Below are positions 1-7,006 of a stretch of 12,214 nucleotides of DNA, one piece after another. The stretch spans positions 1 through 12,214 of the forward strand of contig USDC01000009.1 of NCBI GenBank assembly GCA_900553435.1, read 5' to 3'. Under the pieces are notes generated by a model that saw nothing but the letters and a program-made list of their open reading frames with translations, made no database searches and was not told the DNA's origin. The position numbers and the translations under genes were made by a program. Position 1 is the first letter of the stretch. Each line of letters starts with the position of its first letter. The DNA comes from an uncultured Mycoplasmatota bacterium. Lineage in GTDB: Bacteria; Bacillota_I; Bacilli_A; RF39; UBA660.

Positions 1-21
1 AGTTTTCTGTAGTTTATTTTA

Positions 22-49
22 GTAAATCCTACCCCCCCCCGCAATTTAC
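22..49. repeat. 6-bp inverted repeat enclosing a run of nine C
   Basis: GTAAAT at 22-27 is the reverse complement of ATTTAC at 44-49. The 16-nt loop contains an uninterrupted C9 tract at 32-40 (G9 on the recA-sense strand). It lies about 30 nt downstream of the recA stop codon. No U-tract typical of an intrinsic terminator follows on the minus strand, so I do not call it a terminator. Such a GC homopolymer is out of character for this DNA. It could be a length-variable tract or a sequencing or assembly error. Nothing else is recognisable in positions 1-77. Confidence 0.4.
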
Positions 50-77
50 GTTTGGTTGGCAGTTTTTGTGTATGAAA

Positions 78-1100
78 TTATTTTTCTTTTTGTTCATTAA
101 GTAAATTATAATGTTCTCTTACTTTCTTTTCTATTTCATCTCGTATTTTAGGATTATTTTTTAAATATTGTTTTGCATTTTCTTTTCCTTGTCCTATTTT
201 TTCTCCATTATATGAATACCATGCACCTGATTTATTAATGATATCAATATTACTTACAATATCAACAAGTTCCCCTTCATGACTAACTCCCTCACCATAC
301 ATTATTTCTACTTCAGCAGTTTTAAATGGTGGTGCAACTTTATTTTTAACAACTTTTACTACTGTTCTATTTCCTATAACATCGTTTCCTTGTTTCAATT
401 GTTCTGCACGTCTTACATCTAATCTTACTGTTGAATAAAATTTTAATGCTCTTCCTCCTGGAGTAGTTTCTGGATTACCAAACATAACTCCAACTTTTTC
501 TCTTAATTGGTTAATAAATATTGCAATTGTATTTGTTTTATTTATTGCTCCACTTAATTTACGTAACGCTTGTGACATTAGTCTTGCTTGAAGCCCAACA
601 TGTGAATCTCCCATTTCTCCTTCTATTTCTGCTTGTGGTACAAGTGCTGCAACTGAATCAATTACTACAATTGATACAGCTTCGCTTCTAACTAGTGCTT
701 CACATATTTCAAGTGCTTGTTCCCCAGTATCTGGTTGAGATAACAATAGTTCATTTATATTAACTCCTAATTTACTGGCATAGACTGGATCAAGAGCATG
801 TTCTGCATCTATAAAAGCTGCTCTTCCACCTTGCTTTTGTACTTCTGCGATTGCGTGTAGTGCAAAAGTTGTTTTACCACTTGATTCTGGTCCATATATT
901 TCTATAATTCTTCCTTTAGGATATCCTCCAACACCTAAAGCTATATCTAATGATAAAGATCCAGATGATACTACATCTATATTCCTTTTTCCTTCACTTC
1001 CCAGCTTCATAATAGCACCTTTACCAAATTGTTTTTCAATATCTTGTAACACTTGTTCTAGTGCTTTATCTTTGTTTACTTCTTTTGATGACTTAGTCAT
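78..1100 (-). CDS. recA: Recombinase RecA
   Basis: RecA forms ATP-dependent filaments on single-stranded DNA, catalyses strand exchange in recombination repair, and triggers LexA self-cleavage in the SOS response. The 340-residue protein has the family's normal length. Visible landmarks are Walker A GPESSGKT at residues 70-77, the Walker B stretch VVIDSVAAL around 146-154, the DNA-binding loop GNPETTPGG around 208-216, and an acidic/basic C-terminal tail. The reading frame is open further upstream to an ATG at 1169. I place the start at the ATG at 1098-1100 because it has a consensus GGAGGA site about 5 nt upstream (1105-1110), matches the usual RecA N-terminus, and the longer version would run through the promoter. 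It is monocistronic in this window: the neighbouring pgsA ends in a terminator, and recA has its own promoter and SOS box. The identification is secure. Confidence 0.98.
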   Translation of the reverse strand: MTKSSKEVNKDKALEQVLQDIEKQFGKGAIMKLGSEGKRNIDVVSSGSLSLDIALGVGGYPKGRIIEIYGPESSGKTTFALHAIAEVQKQGGRAAFIDAEHALDPVYASKLGVNINELLLSQPDTGEQALEICEALVRSEAVSIVVIDSVAALVPQAEIEGEMGDSHVGLQARLMSQALRKLSGAINKTNTIAIFINQLREKVGVMFGNPETTPGGRALKFYSTVRLDVRRAEQLKQGNDVIGNRTVVKVVKNKVAPPFKTAEVEIMYGEGVSHEGELVDIVSNIDIINKSGAWYSYNGEKIGQGKENAKQYLKNNPKIRDEIEKKVREHYNLLNEQKEK

Positions 1101-1125
1101 AATGTCCTCCTTACTTTCTAATATA

Positions 1126-1154
1126 ATTTTACATGTTATTTTTTTGTTTGTCAA
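1126..1154 (-). promoter_or_regulatory. recA promoter, sigma-A type
   Basis: On the minus strand a perfect -35 TTGACA (1149-1154) is followed, after exactly 17 nt, by -10 TAAAAT (1126-1131, five of six consensus bases). Transcription would start near 1119, giving a short leader that carries the GGAGGA site. This supports translation from 1100 rather than from 1169. Confidence 0.8.
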
Positions 1155-1162
1155 CATTTTTT

Positions 1163-1176
1163 CATACATTTGTTCG
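1163..1176 (-). promoter_or_regulatory. LexA (DinR) SOS box upstream of recA
   Basis: The minus strand reads CGAACAAATGTATG. It matches the Gram-positive SOS consensus CGAACRNRYGTTYC at 12 of 14 positions; the mismatches are in the right half-site. It sits 8 nt upstream of the -35, a plausible place for LexA repression of recA. The match and position are seen in the sequence; binding is inferred. Confidence 0.65.
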
Positions 1177-1210
1177 TATATGTTTTTTCGTTTTATTTAT
1201 ACTTTTTTCT

Positions 1211-1242
1211 ACAAAATAAAAAGTTCTTAATTAAATAAGAAC
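1211..1242 (-). terminator. Rho-independent terminator after pgsA
   Basis: On the minus strand GTTCTTA pairs perfectly with TAAGAAC (7 bp, 6-nt loop, stem 1223-1242) and is followed by TTTTTATTTTGT. It lies about 20 nt downstream of the pgsA stop codon and separates the rodZ-pgsA transcript from the recA promoter. Confidence 0.75.
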
Positions 1243-1264
1243 CAAAAAGTGATTTTTAATAACT

Positions 1265-1858
1265 TTATTTTTCAACTAAGAATTTTTTATTTTTAACAAA
1301 ATATTCTATACCACTAACAACTGATAAAACTGTTGCAATTAAAATTAGAAAATCAGCAAGTCTAAAACTAATTAATTCAAATGGTAAATTATAGAATAAT
1401 ATTAAAGTTAAACCTGTCATCATAAATATAGTTTTTATTTTACCAGTTATACTTGCTCCTACTGCACCTTGTTTATTTCCAACAACCATTTTTATTGAAT
1501 CAACTGCTATATCACGAATTATAACTACTACTGGAATAACTACACTAATAAATCCTACATTAGCAAGTATTATTAAAAGTCCATTTACTAAAACCTTATC
1601 AGCAATTGCATCCATAACCTTACCAAAGTCTGTTACTAAATTATTTTTTCTTGCGATATAACCATCAATAAAATCTGTTAAAGATGCAATTAAAAATAAA
1701 ACTCCAGCAATTATATATTTTAAATCAATTAAAACCTTCCCAGCTAATAAATATTTTGGAAATTCAAATCCAAATTCATAAAATGGAAACATTAATAATA
1801 CTAATACGATGACTGCTAAAAATATTCTAACCATTGTAATTTTGTTCGGTAAATTCAT
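1265..1858 (-). CDS. pgsA: CDP-diacylglycerol-glycerol-3-phosphate 3-phosphatidyltransferase
   Basis: PgsA is a membrane enzyme that joins CDP-diacylglycerol and glycerol-3-phosphate to give phosphatidylglycerol phosphate, the committed step to phosphatidylglycerol and cardiolipin. The 197-residue protein carries the complete CDP-alcohol phosphotransferase signature DG-x2-AR-x8-G-x3-D-x3-D: D65, G66, A69, R70, G79, D83 and D87. Several hydrophobic segments surround it (around residues 8-26, 47-62, 88-115 and 160-185), as expected for this family. The start ATG has an AGGAGGA site at 1863-1869, about 4 nt away, lying inside the end of rodZ. The two genes overlap by 32 nt, suggesting translational coupling. 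In Bacillus the order is rodZ(ymfM)-pgsA-cinA-recA; here cinA is absent between pgsA and recA. Confidence 0.95.
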   Translation of the reverse strand: MNLPNKITMVRIFLAVIVLVLLMFPFYEFGFEFPKYLLAGKVLIDLKYIIAGVLFLIASLTDFIDGYIARKNNLVTDFGKVMDAIADKVLVNGLLIILANVGFISVVIPVVVIIRDIAVDSIKMVVGNKQGAVGASITGKIKTIFMMTGLTLILFYNLPFELISFRLADFLILIATVLSVVSGIEYFVKNKKFLVEK

Positions 1859-2336
1859 TATATCCTCCTACATAACTTAGTGTTCTATTTTTTTCTATAT
1901 CATTTTTAACTACTGTTACAATTATAACAGCGAAAGCCACTACTAATAATACTAATCCTAAAAATATAAAAACTGGATTTACTTTGTTTGTTATTTTTTT
2001 TCCTTGAGTGTAAGGTGAAGATATTTTTCTTCCCTCTTTTTCTTCCTTTTGTATTTCTTTTATTTTTTCTTCTAGTTCTTTTACAGGAATTTTAGAAGTG
2101 TAATCAAAAACATATTCATTAAATTCATTTTCTATTTTCTCTTCATCTTCATTTAAATAAACAGCATATTTTTTTATTACATCTTTTAAGAAAAAAATGT
2201 CTTTAAATGCATTTATGTTTCCTGCTTCTAAATTCTCAAGTTGAGCTTCAGTTATATCTAAATCTTTACTTACTTCAGATACTTTAAGTCCAATTTCTTC
2301 TCTTTTTTCCTTAAATAATTCTCCTATCTCTTTCAA
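1827..2336 (-). CDS. rodZ: RodZ-like helix-turn-helix membrane protein (short form)
   Basis: RodZ links the MreB cytoskeleton to the peptidoglycan elongation machinery. This 169-residue protein has an N-terminal RodZ-type helix-turn-helix domain (about residues 4-75, with the motif in VSEVSKDLDITEAQLENLEA), a charged linker rich in E and K (85-118), one transmembrane helix (about 121-143) and only about 26 residues outside the membrane. Bacillus RodZ/YmfM has a long extracytoplasmic part that is essentially missing here. The identification rests on domain order plus position directly upstream of pgsA, as in other Bacilli. The start ATG has AAAAGGAG about 10 nt upstream, which begins only a few nt after the end of rnpB. 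The 3' end overlaps pgsA by 32 nt. A generic membrane-anchored Xre-like regulator is the alternative. Confidence 0.8.
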   Translation of the reverse strand: MKEIGELFKEKREEIGLKVSEVSKDLDITEAQLENLEAGNINAFKDIFFLKDVIKKYAVYLNEDEEKIENEFNEYVFDYTSKIPVKELEEKIKEIQKEEKEGRKISSPYTQGKKITNKVNPVFIFLGLVLLVVAFAVIIVTVVKNDIEKNRTLSYVGGYNEFTEQNYNG

Positions 2337-2356
2337 TTTAACATTGCTCCTTTTAT

Positions 2357-2706
2357 AATAATATCTTAATAAGCCATGTTCTGTACCTAAAAAGGTGGCA
2401 AATATTTATCTATGCGTAAACGCATCCCTCACTTAATTCTTATTCTCTTATGAGAGTTCCCCTACCAAAATTTGGGTTTCTTGCTCGCGGGGTTTACCAC
2501 GTTCCACTTTTCTCGTTCCCAAGAAAACTCGTCTCTATGGCACTTTTATATCTACTTTAATCAGGTCTTGATTATTTCAAAGCCGTTAGTAAAAACTACC
2601 TAGGGTTATTTTTTCCCCTAGCACGAACACTACAGGCATCACAGCACTGTGCAAGCATGGACTTTCCTCTACATAAAACTATGCAGCATTTGCCTTAGAT
2701 ATTATT
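2357..2706 (-). ncRNA. rnpB: RNase P RNA, type B (Bacillus type)
   Basis: This is the catalytic RNA of RNase P, which matures tRNA 5' ends. Read on the minus strand, it shows the conserved blocks of type B RNA in the correct order: GAGGAAAGTCCATGCTTGCAC (one base over 20 if written in full, here GAGGAAAGTCCATGC followed by TTGCAC), AGTGTTCGTGCTAGG, AAAGTGCCATAGAGACGA, GTGGAACGTGGTAAACCCC, AGAAACCCAAATTTTGGTAG, and near the 3' end ACAGAACATGGCTTA. I set the ends by helix P1: AATAATATCT (2697-2706) pairs perfectly with AGATATTATT (2357-2366). The resulting length is about 350 nt, somewhat shorter than the roughly 400 nt of B. subtilis. The 5' arm of P1 overlaps the gpsB stop codon (2702-2704), and the 3' arm ends just before the rodZ ribosome binding site. 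I see no terminator after it. Gene order gpsB-rnpB is the same in Bacillus. Exact ends are inferred from pairing. Confidence 0.95.
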
Positions 2707-3022
2707 CTCCATACACGACTTTTTCTAAGTCACTGATTCGCTTAAGCAAATCTAAATTAGTTACATTTTTAGCACTATTATCACTTACAACTTCCAACTT
2801 AGTTTTTAGATTTCTAACCTCTGCTCTAAGTCTTTCGTTGTCACTTATGGCTTCTCTTAAATCATGTTTAAGTCTTTTTATAGCTGTCTGATATTCAGAA
2901 TAATCACACATAACCATATCCAAAAACTTATCAACTTCTTGAGGCCTATATCCCCTAGCATCAATCTTGAAGTCTTGTTCTAATATGTCTTTTTGTGTTA
3001 AGAGTATCTTTTCTTCATACAT
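2702..3022 (-). CDS. gpsB: Cell-cycle protein GpsB (DivIVA family)
   Basis: GpsB is a small cytoplasmic coiled-coil adaptor that binds the N-terminal tail of PBP1 and other wall-synthesis proteins and helps shift synthesis between side wall and septum. The 106 residues begin with the membrane-associated DivIVA-type domain containing RGYRPQEVDKFLDMV (residues 23-37). Y25, D31 and D35, the PBP-binding groove residues of B. subtilis GpsB, are at identical positions. A coiled coil follows (about 40-80), and the end TNLDLLKRISDLEKVVYGE carries the family's C-terminal trimerisation motif. This end, and the short length, separate GpsB from DivIVA. An AAAAGGAGG site lies 7 nt before the ATG, and a strong promoter precedes it. 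The stop codon lies inside helix P1 of rnpB. The likely partner PonA is encoded elsewhere in this window. Confidence 0.93.
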   Translation of the reverse strand: MYEEKILLTQKDILEQDFKIDARGYRPQEVDKFLDMVMCDYSEYQTAIKRLKHDLREAISDNERLRAEVRNLKTKLEVVSDNSAKNVTNLDLLKRISDLEKVVYGE

Positions 3023-3061
3023 TTTTAAGCCTCCTTTTCTTTTTCCCCTTACATATACAAT

Positions 3062-3089
3062 TTTATAATATTTTGTAGTACTTTGTCAA
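3062..3089 (-). promoter_or_regulatory. Promoter of gpsB-rnpB(-rodZ-pgsA)
   Basis: The minus strand has a perfect TTGACA (3084-3089), a 16-nt spacer and TATAAA (3062-3067). Transcription would start near 3055, about 33 nt before the gpsB ATG. As no terminator is visible until 1242, this promoter could drive gpsB, rnpB, rodZ and pgsA together. Confidence 0.75.
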
Positions 3090-3108
3090 TTAAGATAACC
3101 TTTAATAC

Positions 3109-3819
3109 TTATTGTTTTTTATTAACTCCACCAAATCTTCTATCTCTTTTATTATAACTTTCTACAGCTTTATCAAATTCACTTTCATTAAAGTCTGGAA
3201 AATATGTATCAGTGAAATAAAATTCTGCATAAGCAAGTTGCCATAACATAAAATTACTAACTCTTAATTCTCCTCCAGTTCTAATAAGTAAATCTATTGG
3301 AGGTAACTCATTATATAAATATTTATTATATGTTTTTTCATCTAAACAAGACATATCTAATTTGTTATTTAAAACATCTGTAGTTATTTTTTTAGATGCA
3401 TCAATTATTTCAGCATGTCCTCCATAATTTAAACAAACATTTAAAATTGCATTATCGTTTTTCTCAGTATTTTTCTCTATTCTTTTCATTTCTTTATATA
3501 CTTTATCATTAAGAGGTTCTTTTCTTCCAGAAAAAATTATTTTAACTTTTTCTTTCATTAATTCATTTTCTAAAATTTTAAAAGATTTTAAAAATAAATT
3601 CATTAAAAAATCTACTTCTTCCTTTTCTCTTTTAAAATTTTCTGTTGAAAAGGCATAAACACTTAAAACTTTAACTCCACTTCTAAATATATGTCGTGAT
3701 AATTTTCTTAAAGTGTTAAAACCCTCTTTATGTCCATAACTTCTTTTTTTATTTCTTTCTGTAGCCCATCTACCATTTCCATCCATAATAATAGCTACAT
3801 GATTTAATACTTTATTCAT
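3109..3819 (-). CDS. uppS: Isoprenyl transferase / undecaprenyl diphosphate synthase
   Basis: UppS is a soluble cis-prenyltransferase that extends farnesyl diphosphate with isopentenyl diphosphate to the C55 lipid carrier of peptidoglycan and other wall polymers. The 236-residue protein is of normal length. Visible signatures are AIIMDGNGRWA with the catalytic D13, YAFSTENFKR (55-64), LNYGG (130-134), the substrate-binding stretch IRTGGELRVSNFMLW (179-193), E199 in YAEFYF as the usual Mg-binding acid, and a terminal RRFGG. A good AGGAGT site stands about 5 nt before the ATG. Unlike the usual uppS-cdsA-dxr cluster, here it stands alone: a terminator lies upstream and an independent promoter (gpsB) downstream. 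No clear terminator follows it, so some read-through into gpsB is possible. Confidence 0.96.
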   Translation of the reverse strand: MNKVLNHVAIIMDGNGRWATERNKKRSYGHKEGFNTLRKLSRHIFRSGVKVLSVYAFSTENFKREKEEVDFLMNLFLKSFKILENELMKEKVKIIFSGRKEPLNDKVYKEMKRIEKNTEKNDNAILNVCLNYGGHAEIIDASKKITTDVLNNKLDMSCLDEKTYNKYLYNELPPIDLLIRTGGELRVSNFMLWQLAYAEFYFTDTYFPDFNESEFDKAVESYNKRDRRFGGVNKKQ

Positions 3820-3839
3820 TCTTCACTCCTAGCTAGTAA

Positions 3840-3868
3840 ATTATACAATATTTTATAAAAAAGCAAAA
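3840..3868 (-). promoter_or_regulatory. Probable uppS promoter
   Basis: A perfect -10 TATAAT (3840-3845, minus strand) lies 20 nt before the uppS ATG. The -35 is poor: TTTTGC at 17-nt spacing or TTGCTT at 15-nt spacing. The preceding nrdG terminator makes an independent promoter necessary for uppS. Confidence 0.5.
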
Positions 3869-3905
3869 GAAAAAGTTACAAGCTTTTTACTTTTTACTTG
3901 TAACT
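3861..3905 (-). terminator. Rho-independent terminator after nrdG
   Basis: On the minus strand AGTTACAAG pairs perfectly with CTTGTAACT (9 bp, stem 3874-3905, 14-nt A-rich loop), followed by TTTTCTTTTGCTT. The first stem bases are part of the nrdG TAG stop codon. Confidence 0.8.
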
Positions 3906-4461
3906 AAATATATACATGCTCATATACAGGTTTTAAAGATGCTTCTTTTTCCATATATTTATTTTCTATAACTGCAGTCTTTTCTTTTAAGCTTTTTTTA
4001 ACATTTATAATTCTTTGATTAGTGCTTCCCCTATAAGTTAACGCTAGACTTTTATGTTCTAACATAAACTTTCCATCTACTAAAATATCAATGTTTTCTA
4101 AAAATTCCATAATTGCTGGGTTATGTTTAGAAAGAGCAACAAGCTCTTCAAAAGTATATCCAGTATAAGCCCATACATTTAACCCAATACTTTTTACATG
4201 TTTTGCAATTTCAGCACATGCTTCTGGTTGAAACATAGGGTCTCCACCAGAGAATGTAACACCATCTATTAGACTAAGGGACGCAATCTCTTCTTTTAAT
4301 TCTGAAACATCTTTTAAATAATTTTCTTTAAAATCATGAGTTTCTGGATTATGACAACCTTTACAATGATGCGCACAACCTTGTGTCCATACTACGGCTC
4401 TAATGCCATCTCCATCAACTATACTATCTCCTTGTAATGGAGCAGATAAATTAATCTTCAT
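3904..4461 (-). CDS. nrdG: Anaerobic ribonucleoside-triphosphate reductase activating protein
   Basis: NrdG is a radical SAM enzyme. Its [4Fe-4S] cluster cleaves S-adenosylmethionine to install the glycyl radical on NrdD. From the ATG at 4459-4461 the protein has 185 residues with DGDGIRAVVWTQGC followed by the cluster motif CAHHCKGC (C29, C33, C36; CX3CX2C), then NPETHDF and the SAM-binding SGGDP (71-75). An alternative in-frame ATG at 4471-4473 adds four residues (MVRQ). I prefer the inner one because GGTGAG lies about 5 nt before it, whereas the outer one has only a weak purine run; neither site is strong. The gene overlaps the end of nrdD by 11 nt (23 nt with the outer start), so translation is probably coupled to its substrate enzyme. 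The C-terminus, about 30 residues longer than E. coli NrdG, is unremarkable. Confidence 0.95.
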   Translation of the reverse strand: MKINLSAPLQGDSIVDGDGIRAVVWTQGCAHHCKGCHNPETHDFKENYLKDVSELKEEIASLSLIDGVTFSGGDPMFQPEACAEIAKHVKSIGLNVWAYTGYTFEELVALSKHNPAIMEFLENIDILVDGKFMLEHKSLALTYRGSTNQRIINVKKSLKEKTAVIENKYMEKEASLKPVYEHVYI

Positions 4462-6835
4462 TTGTCTCACCATTATCTTTTTTATTCACATTAAATTTAT
4501 GTTTTACTCTATCTTCTACTTCTGCTTTTTTACTGTTGTTAAATCTATCTACTGTACCTACTAAATATCCAGTTATTCTTCTTATTCTTTCAATAGTTCC
4601 ATCATTTTCATCTTTTCTACCACATCCTGGACATTCATCATCAATTACACCAGTATAACTACATATTGCATCTCTATCTACTGGATGGTTAATCGCACCA
4701 TAACCAATTCCACTTTCTTTCATAATTCTTATTATTTTTTCAAAAGCATCAACATTTTTAGTAGTATCTCCATCAAGTTCAATATAACTAATGTGGCCTG
4801 CGTTTGTAAATGCATGATATGGAGCTTCTGTTTTGATTTTCTTTTCTACACTTGTATTGTAATAAACTGGTACGTGGAAAGAGTTTGTATAATATTCTCT
4901 ATCTGTTACACCTTTTATTTTTCCATAAATACTTGTATCGATTGCTGTAAATCTTCCACTTAATCCTTCCGCAGGAGTTGCAAGTAAAGTAAAGTTTAGA
5001 TTATATTCTTTAGCATATTCATCACATTTTTTTCTCATGAACTCAACAATTTCTAAACCTAATTTTTGACTTTCTTCACTTTCTCCATGATGTTTACCAG
5101 TTAAAGCTTTTAAACATTCTGCAAGTCCAATAAAACCTATTGAAAGTGTACCATGTTTAAGTACTTTTCTAAGTCTATCTCCTGGTTTTAGATTTTCAGA
5201 ATCTAACCATACATTTTGACCAAGTAAAAATTTAAAATTATTTTTACTTTTACTGCATTGTATTTCAAACCTTTGAAGTAATTGATTTTTAGTTAAATCC
5301 ATTAAGCTTTCAAGTTCTTCAAAAAAAGCTTTTTTATTCATTTTTTCATTTTTAATAATACCATGTTCTATACCAAGACGTGGTAAATTAATAGTTGTAA
5401 ATGAAAGATTTCCTCTACCTGGAGTAATTGCTTTATCTGGGTCTACCACATTAGCAAGCACTCTTGTTCTACATCCCATATATCCTACTTCAGTTCTATA
5501 ATCATCTGGTTTATAAAATTGTAAATTAAATGGTGCATCTATAAATGAGAAATTAGGAAATAATCTTTTAGCTGAAACTTTGCATGATAATCTAAATAAA
5601 TCATAGTTTTTATCTTCTTTATTATAGTTAACTCCTTCTTTTACTTTAAAAATTGAAATAGGAAATATTGGAGTTTCACCATGACCAAGTCCTGCATCAA
5701 GAGCATATAAATAATTTCTAACAACCATTCTTCCTTCTTCTGATGTATCAGTCCCAAAGTTTATAGAAGAAAATGGCACTTGTGCTCCTGCACGTGAATG
5801 CATAGTATTTAAATTGTGAATAAATGCTTCCATAGCTTGATAAGTTATTTTATCAGTTTTTTGATATGCTTTTTCTATTGAAGTAGTAAATATTTCTTTT
5901 AGTCTAGGAGTTTCTTTATAAAATTCTTCAAAATATTCTGGGGCTACTACTATACTTTCTAATTTATTAACTTTTTCTTCAATCTTTTTAAAATTAATTA
6001 AATTTATAAATCCTTCTAATTCTAAATAATCATAAAGCATTTGTTTTAATTGTTTTCTAAATGTTTTTACAACACCAGGAGCTAAATAATAATCAAATGC
6101 TGGTATACTTTGTCCTCCATGTTGATCGTTTTGGTTACTTTGTATTGCGATTGCTGCTAGGGCTGAGTAACTCATAATATCATTTGGAGTTCTTAAAAAA
6201 CCATGCCCAGTACAAAAACCATTTTTAAATAATTTATTTAAATCTATTTGCATACAAGTTGTTGTTCCCATTGGTAAAAAATCTAAATCATGAATATGAA
6301 TATATCCATCATCATGAGCTCTAGAAAATTTATTATCTAATAAATATGCTTTTGCAAATTCTTTTGAAACAGTTGAACCAAAATGTAACATTGTTCCCAT
6401 TGGTCCATCTCCATCAACATTTGCATTTTCTCTTTTTGAGTTTTCTTCTTTAGCTGTTTTTAAACCTAAAGATTCAATTGCTTTAACAAATTTATGTTGT
6501 TGTTTTACTGTGAAAGCTTCTCTTGAGGCAGCTCTGTGTTCTCTATATTCTTTATAAGCATCATGTACTTCTTTAAAGTTTAATTTTAAAAGTATTTGTT
6601 CGATTATATCTTGTATATCTTCTATTTTAATTGTTTTTCTATCTTCATAGTCTTTTTCTATTTGATCTAATACTTTTAGATATACTTTATTCACTTGTAC
6701 TTCATCAGCATCTTCATATATATCATCAAATCCTTTTTTTATTGCAATTGCAATTTTGCTTCCATTAAACGGAACTCTTTGACCACTTCTTTTTACTACA
6801 GTTAGTCTTTTAAATATTTCTCTTTCTTCTTTCAT
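4451..6835 (-). CDS. nrdD: Anaerobic (class III) ribonucleoside-triphosphate reductase
   Basis: NrdD reduces ribonucleoside triphosphates to deoxyribonucleotides without oxygen, using a stable glycyl radical made by NrdG. The 794-residue protein has an N-terminal ATP-cone regulatory domain (about residues 10-105, VVKRSGQRVPFN...), the large barrel domain with active-site cysteines expected at C194 (TTTCMQIDL) and C455 (GYMGC), and a C-terminal glycyl-radical segment RRITGYL with G756 as the likely radical site. The metal-site region just before it shows C725, C735 and C738 (CSYTG...CPGCG); a fourth cysteine of the usual zinc site is not obvious. The ATG has GAGAGG about 7 nt upstream. It forms an overlapping two-gene operon with nrdG. 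Its presence indicates anaerobic DNA synthesis. Confidence 0.97.
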   Translation of the reverse strand: MKEEREIFKRLTVVKRSGQRVPFNGSKIAIAIKKGFDDIYEDADEVQVNKVYLKVLDQIEKDYEDRKTIKIEDIQDIIEQILLKLNFKEVHDAYKEYREHRAASREAFTVKQQHKFVKAIESLGLKTAKEENSKRENANVDGDGPMGTMLHFGSTVSKEFAKAYLLDNKFSRAHDDGYIHIHDLDFLPMGTTTCMQIDLNKLFKNGFCTGHGFLRTPNDIMSYSALAAIAIQSNQNDQHGGQSIPAFDYYLAPGVVKTFRKQLKQMLYDYLELEGFINLINFKKIEEKVNKLESIVVAPEYFEEFYKETPRLKEIFTTSIEKAYQKTDKITYQAMEAFIHNLNTMHSRAGAQVPFSSINFGTDTSEEGRMVVRNYLYALDAGLGHGETPIFPISIFKVKEGVNYNKEDKNYDLFRLSCKVSAKRLFPNFSFIDAPFNLQFYKPDDYRTEVGYMGCRTRVLANVVDPDKAITPGRGNLSFTTINLPRLGIEHGIIKNEKMNKKAFFEELESLMDLTKNQLLQRFEIQCSKSKNNFKFLLGQNVWLDSENLKPGDRLRKVLKHGTLSIGFIGLAECLKALTGKHHGESEESQKLGLEIVEFMRKKCDEYAKEYNLNFTLLATPAEGLSGRFTAIDTSIYGKIKGVTDREYYTNSFHVPVYYNTSVEKKIKTEAPYHAFTNAGHISYIELDGDTTKNVDAFEKIIRIMKESGIGYGAINHPVDRDAICSYTGVIDDECPGCGRKDENDGTIERIRRITGYLVGTVDRFNNSKKAEVEDRVKHKFNVNKKDNGETNED

Positions 6836-6860
6836 AATATTACCTCTCTATCTTGAGTCC

Positions 6861-6889
6861 AATATACACCTGTATATAAAAAAAAGCAA
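6861..6889 (-). promoter_or_regulatory. nrdDG promoter with overlapping inverted repeat
   Basis: On the minus strand TTGCTT (6884-6889), 17 nt, then TATATT (6861-6866) gives a moderate promoter with transcription starting near 6854. A perfect inverted repeat TATACA-CC-TGTATA (6863-6876) covers the -10 and could be an operator. It does not match the NrdR box consensus, and its low information content means it may be chance. Confidence 0.4.
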
Positions 6890-6973
6890 ATGTTTTTTTT
6901 GCTGTTTTTTCACTCTTTTTAACAAATTGCAATTTAATGTTTTGAGTTTTTTCCTATAAAAAAACATTTTCTG

Positions 6974-7006
6974 ATTTATTTTAAAAAAAATAAATTTATT
7001 TTAAAA
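6974..7006. repeat. 13-bp direct repeat, 20-bp period
   Basis: ATTTATTTTAAAA occurs at 6974-6986 and again at 6994-7006, start to start 20 bp, about two helical turns. It lies about 110 bp upstream of the nrdD -10. It could be a pair of regulator sites or an UP-like element. In such AT-rich DNA, chance similarity is possible. Confidence 0.35.

Noticed and set aside
1101..1169. Extension of recA to an upstream ATG at 1169
   Set aside because: The extra 23 codons run through TTGACA-17-TAAAAT and lie upstream of the predicted transcription start; the ATG at 1100 has a consensus ribosome binding site.
2649..2891. Plus-strand ORF opposite rnpB and gpsB
   Set aside because: It is a shadow of conserved genes on the other strand, Ser/Leu-rich with no recognisable content.
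3090..3111. Terminator after uppS
   Set aside because: The short imperfect repeat around the stop codon does not form a stable stem and has no T-run.
6863..6876. NrdR box upstream of nrdD
   Set aside because: TATACA-CC-TGTATA does not fit the NrdR consensus, and there is only one copy rather than the usual pair.
6885..6904. Terminator for the small ORF
   Set aside because: AGCAAA/TTTGCT is a short, AT-rich stem overlapping the nrdD -35; mentioned only within the intergenic entry.
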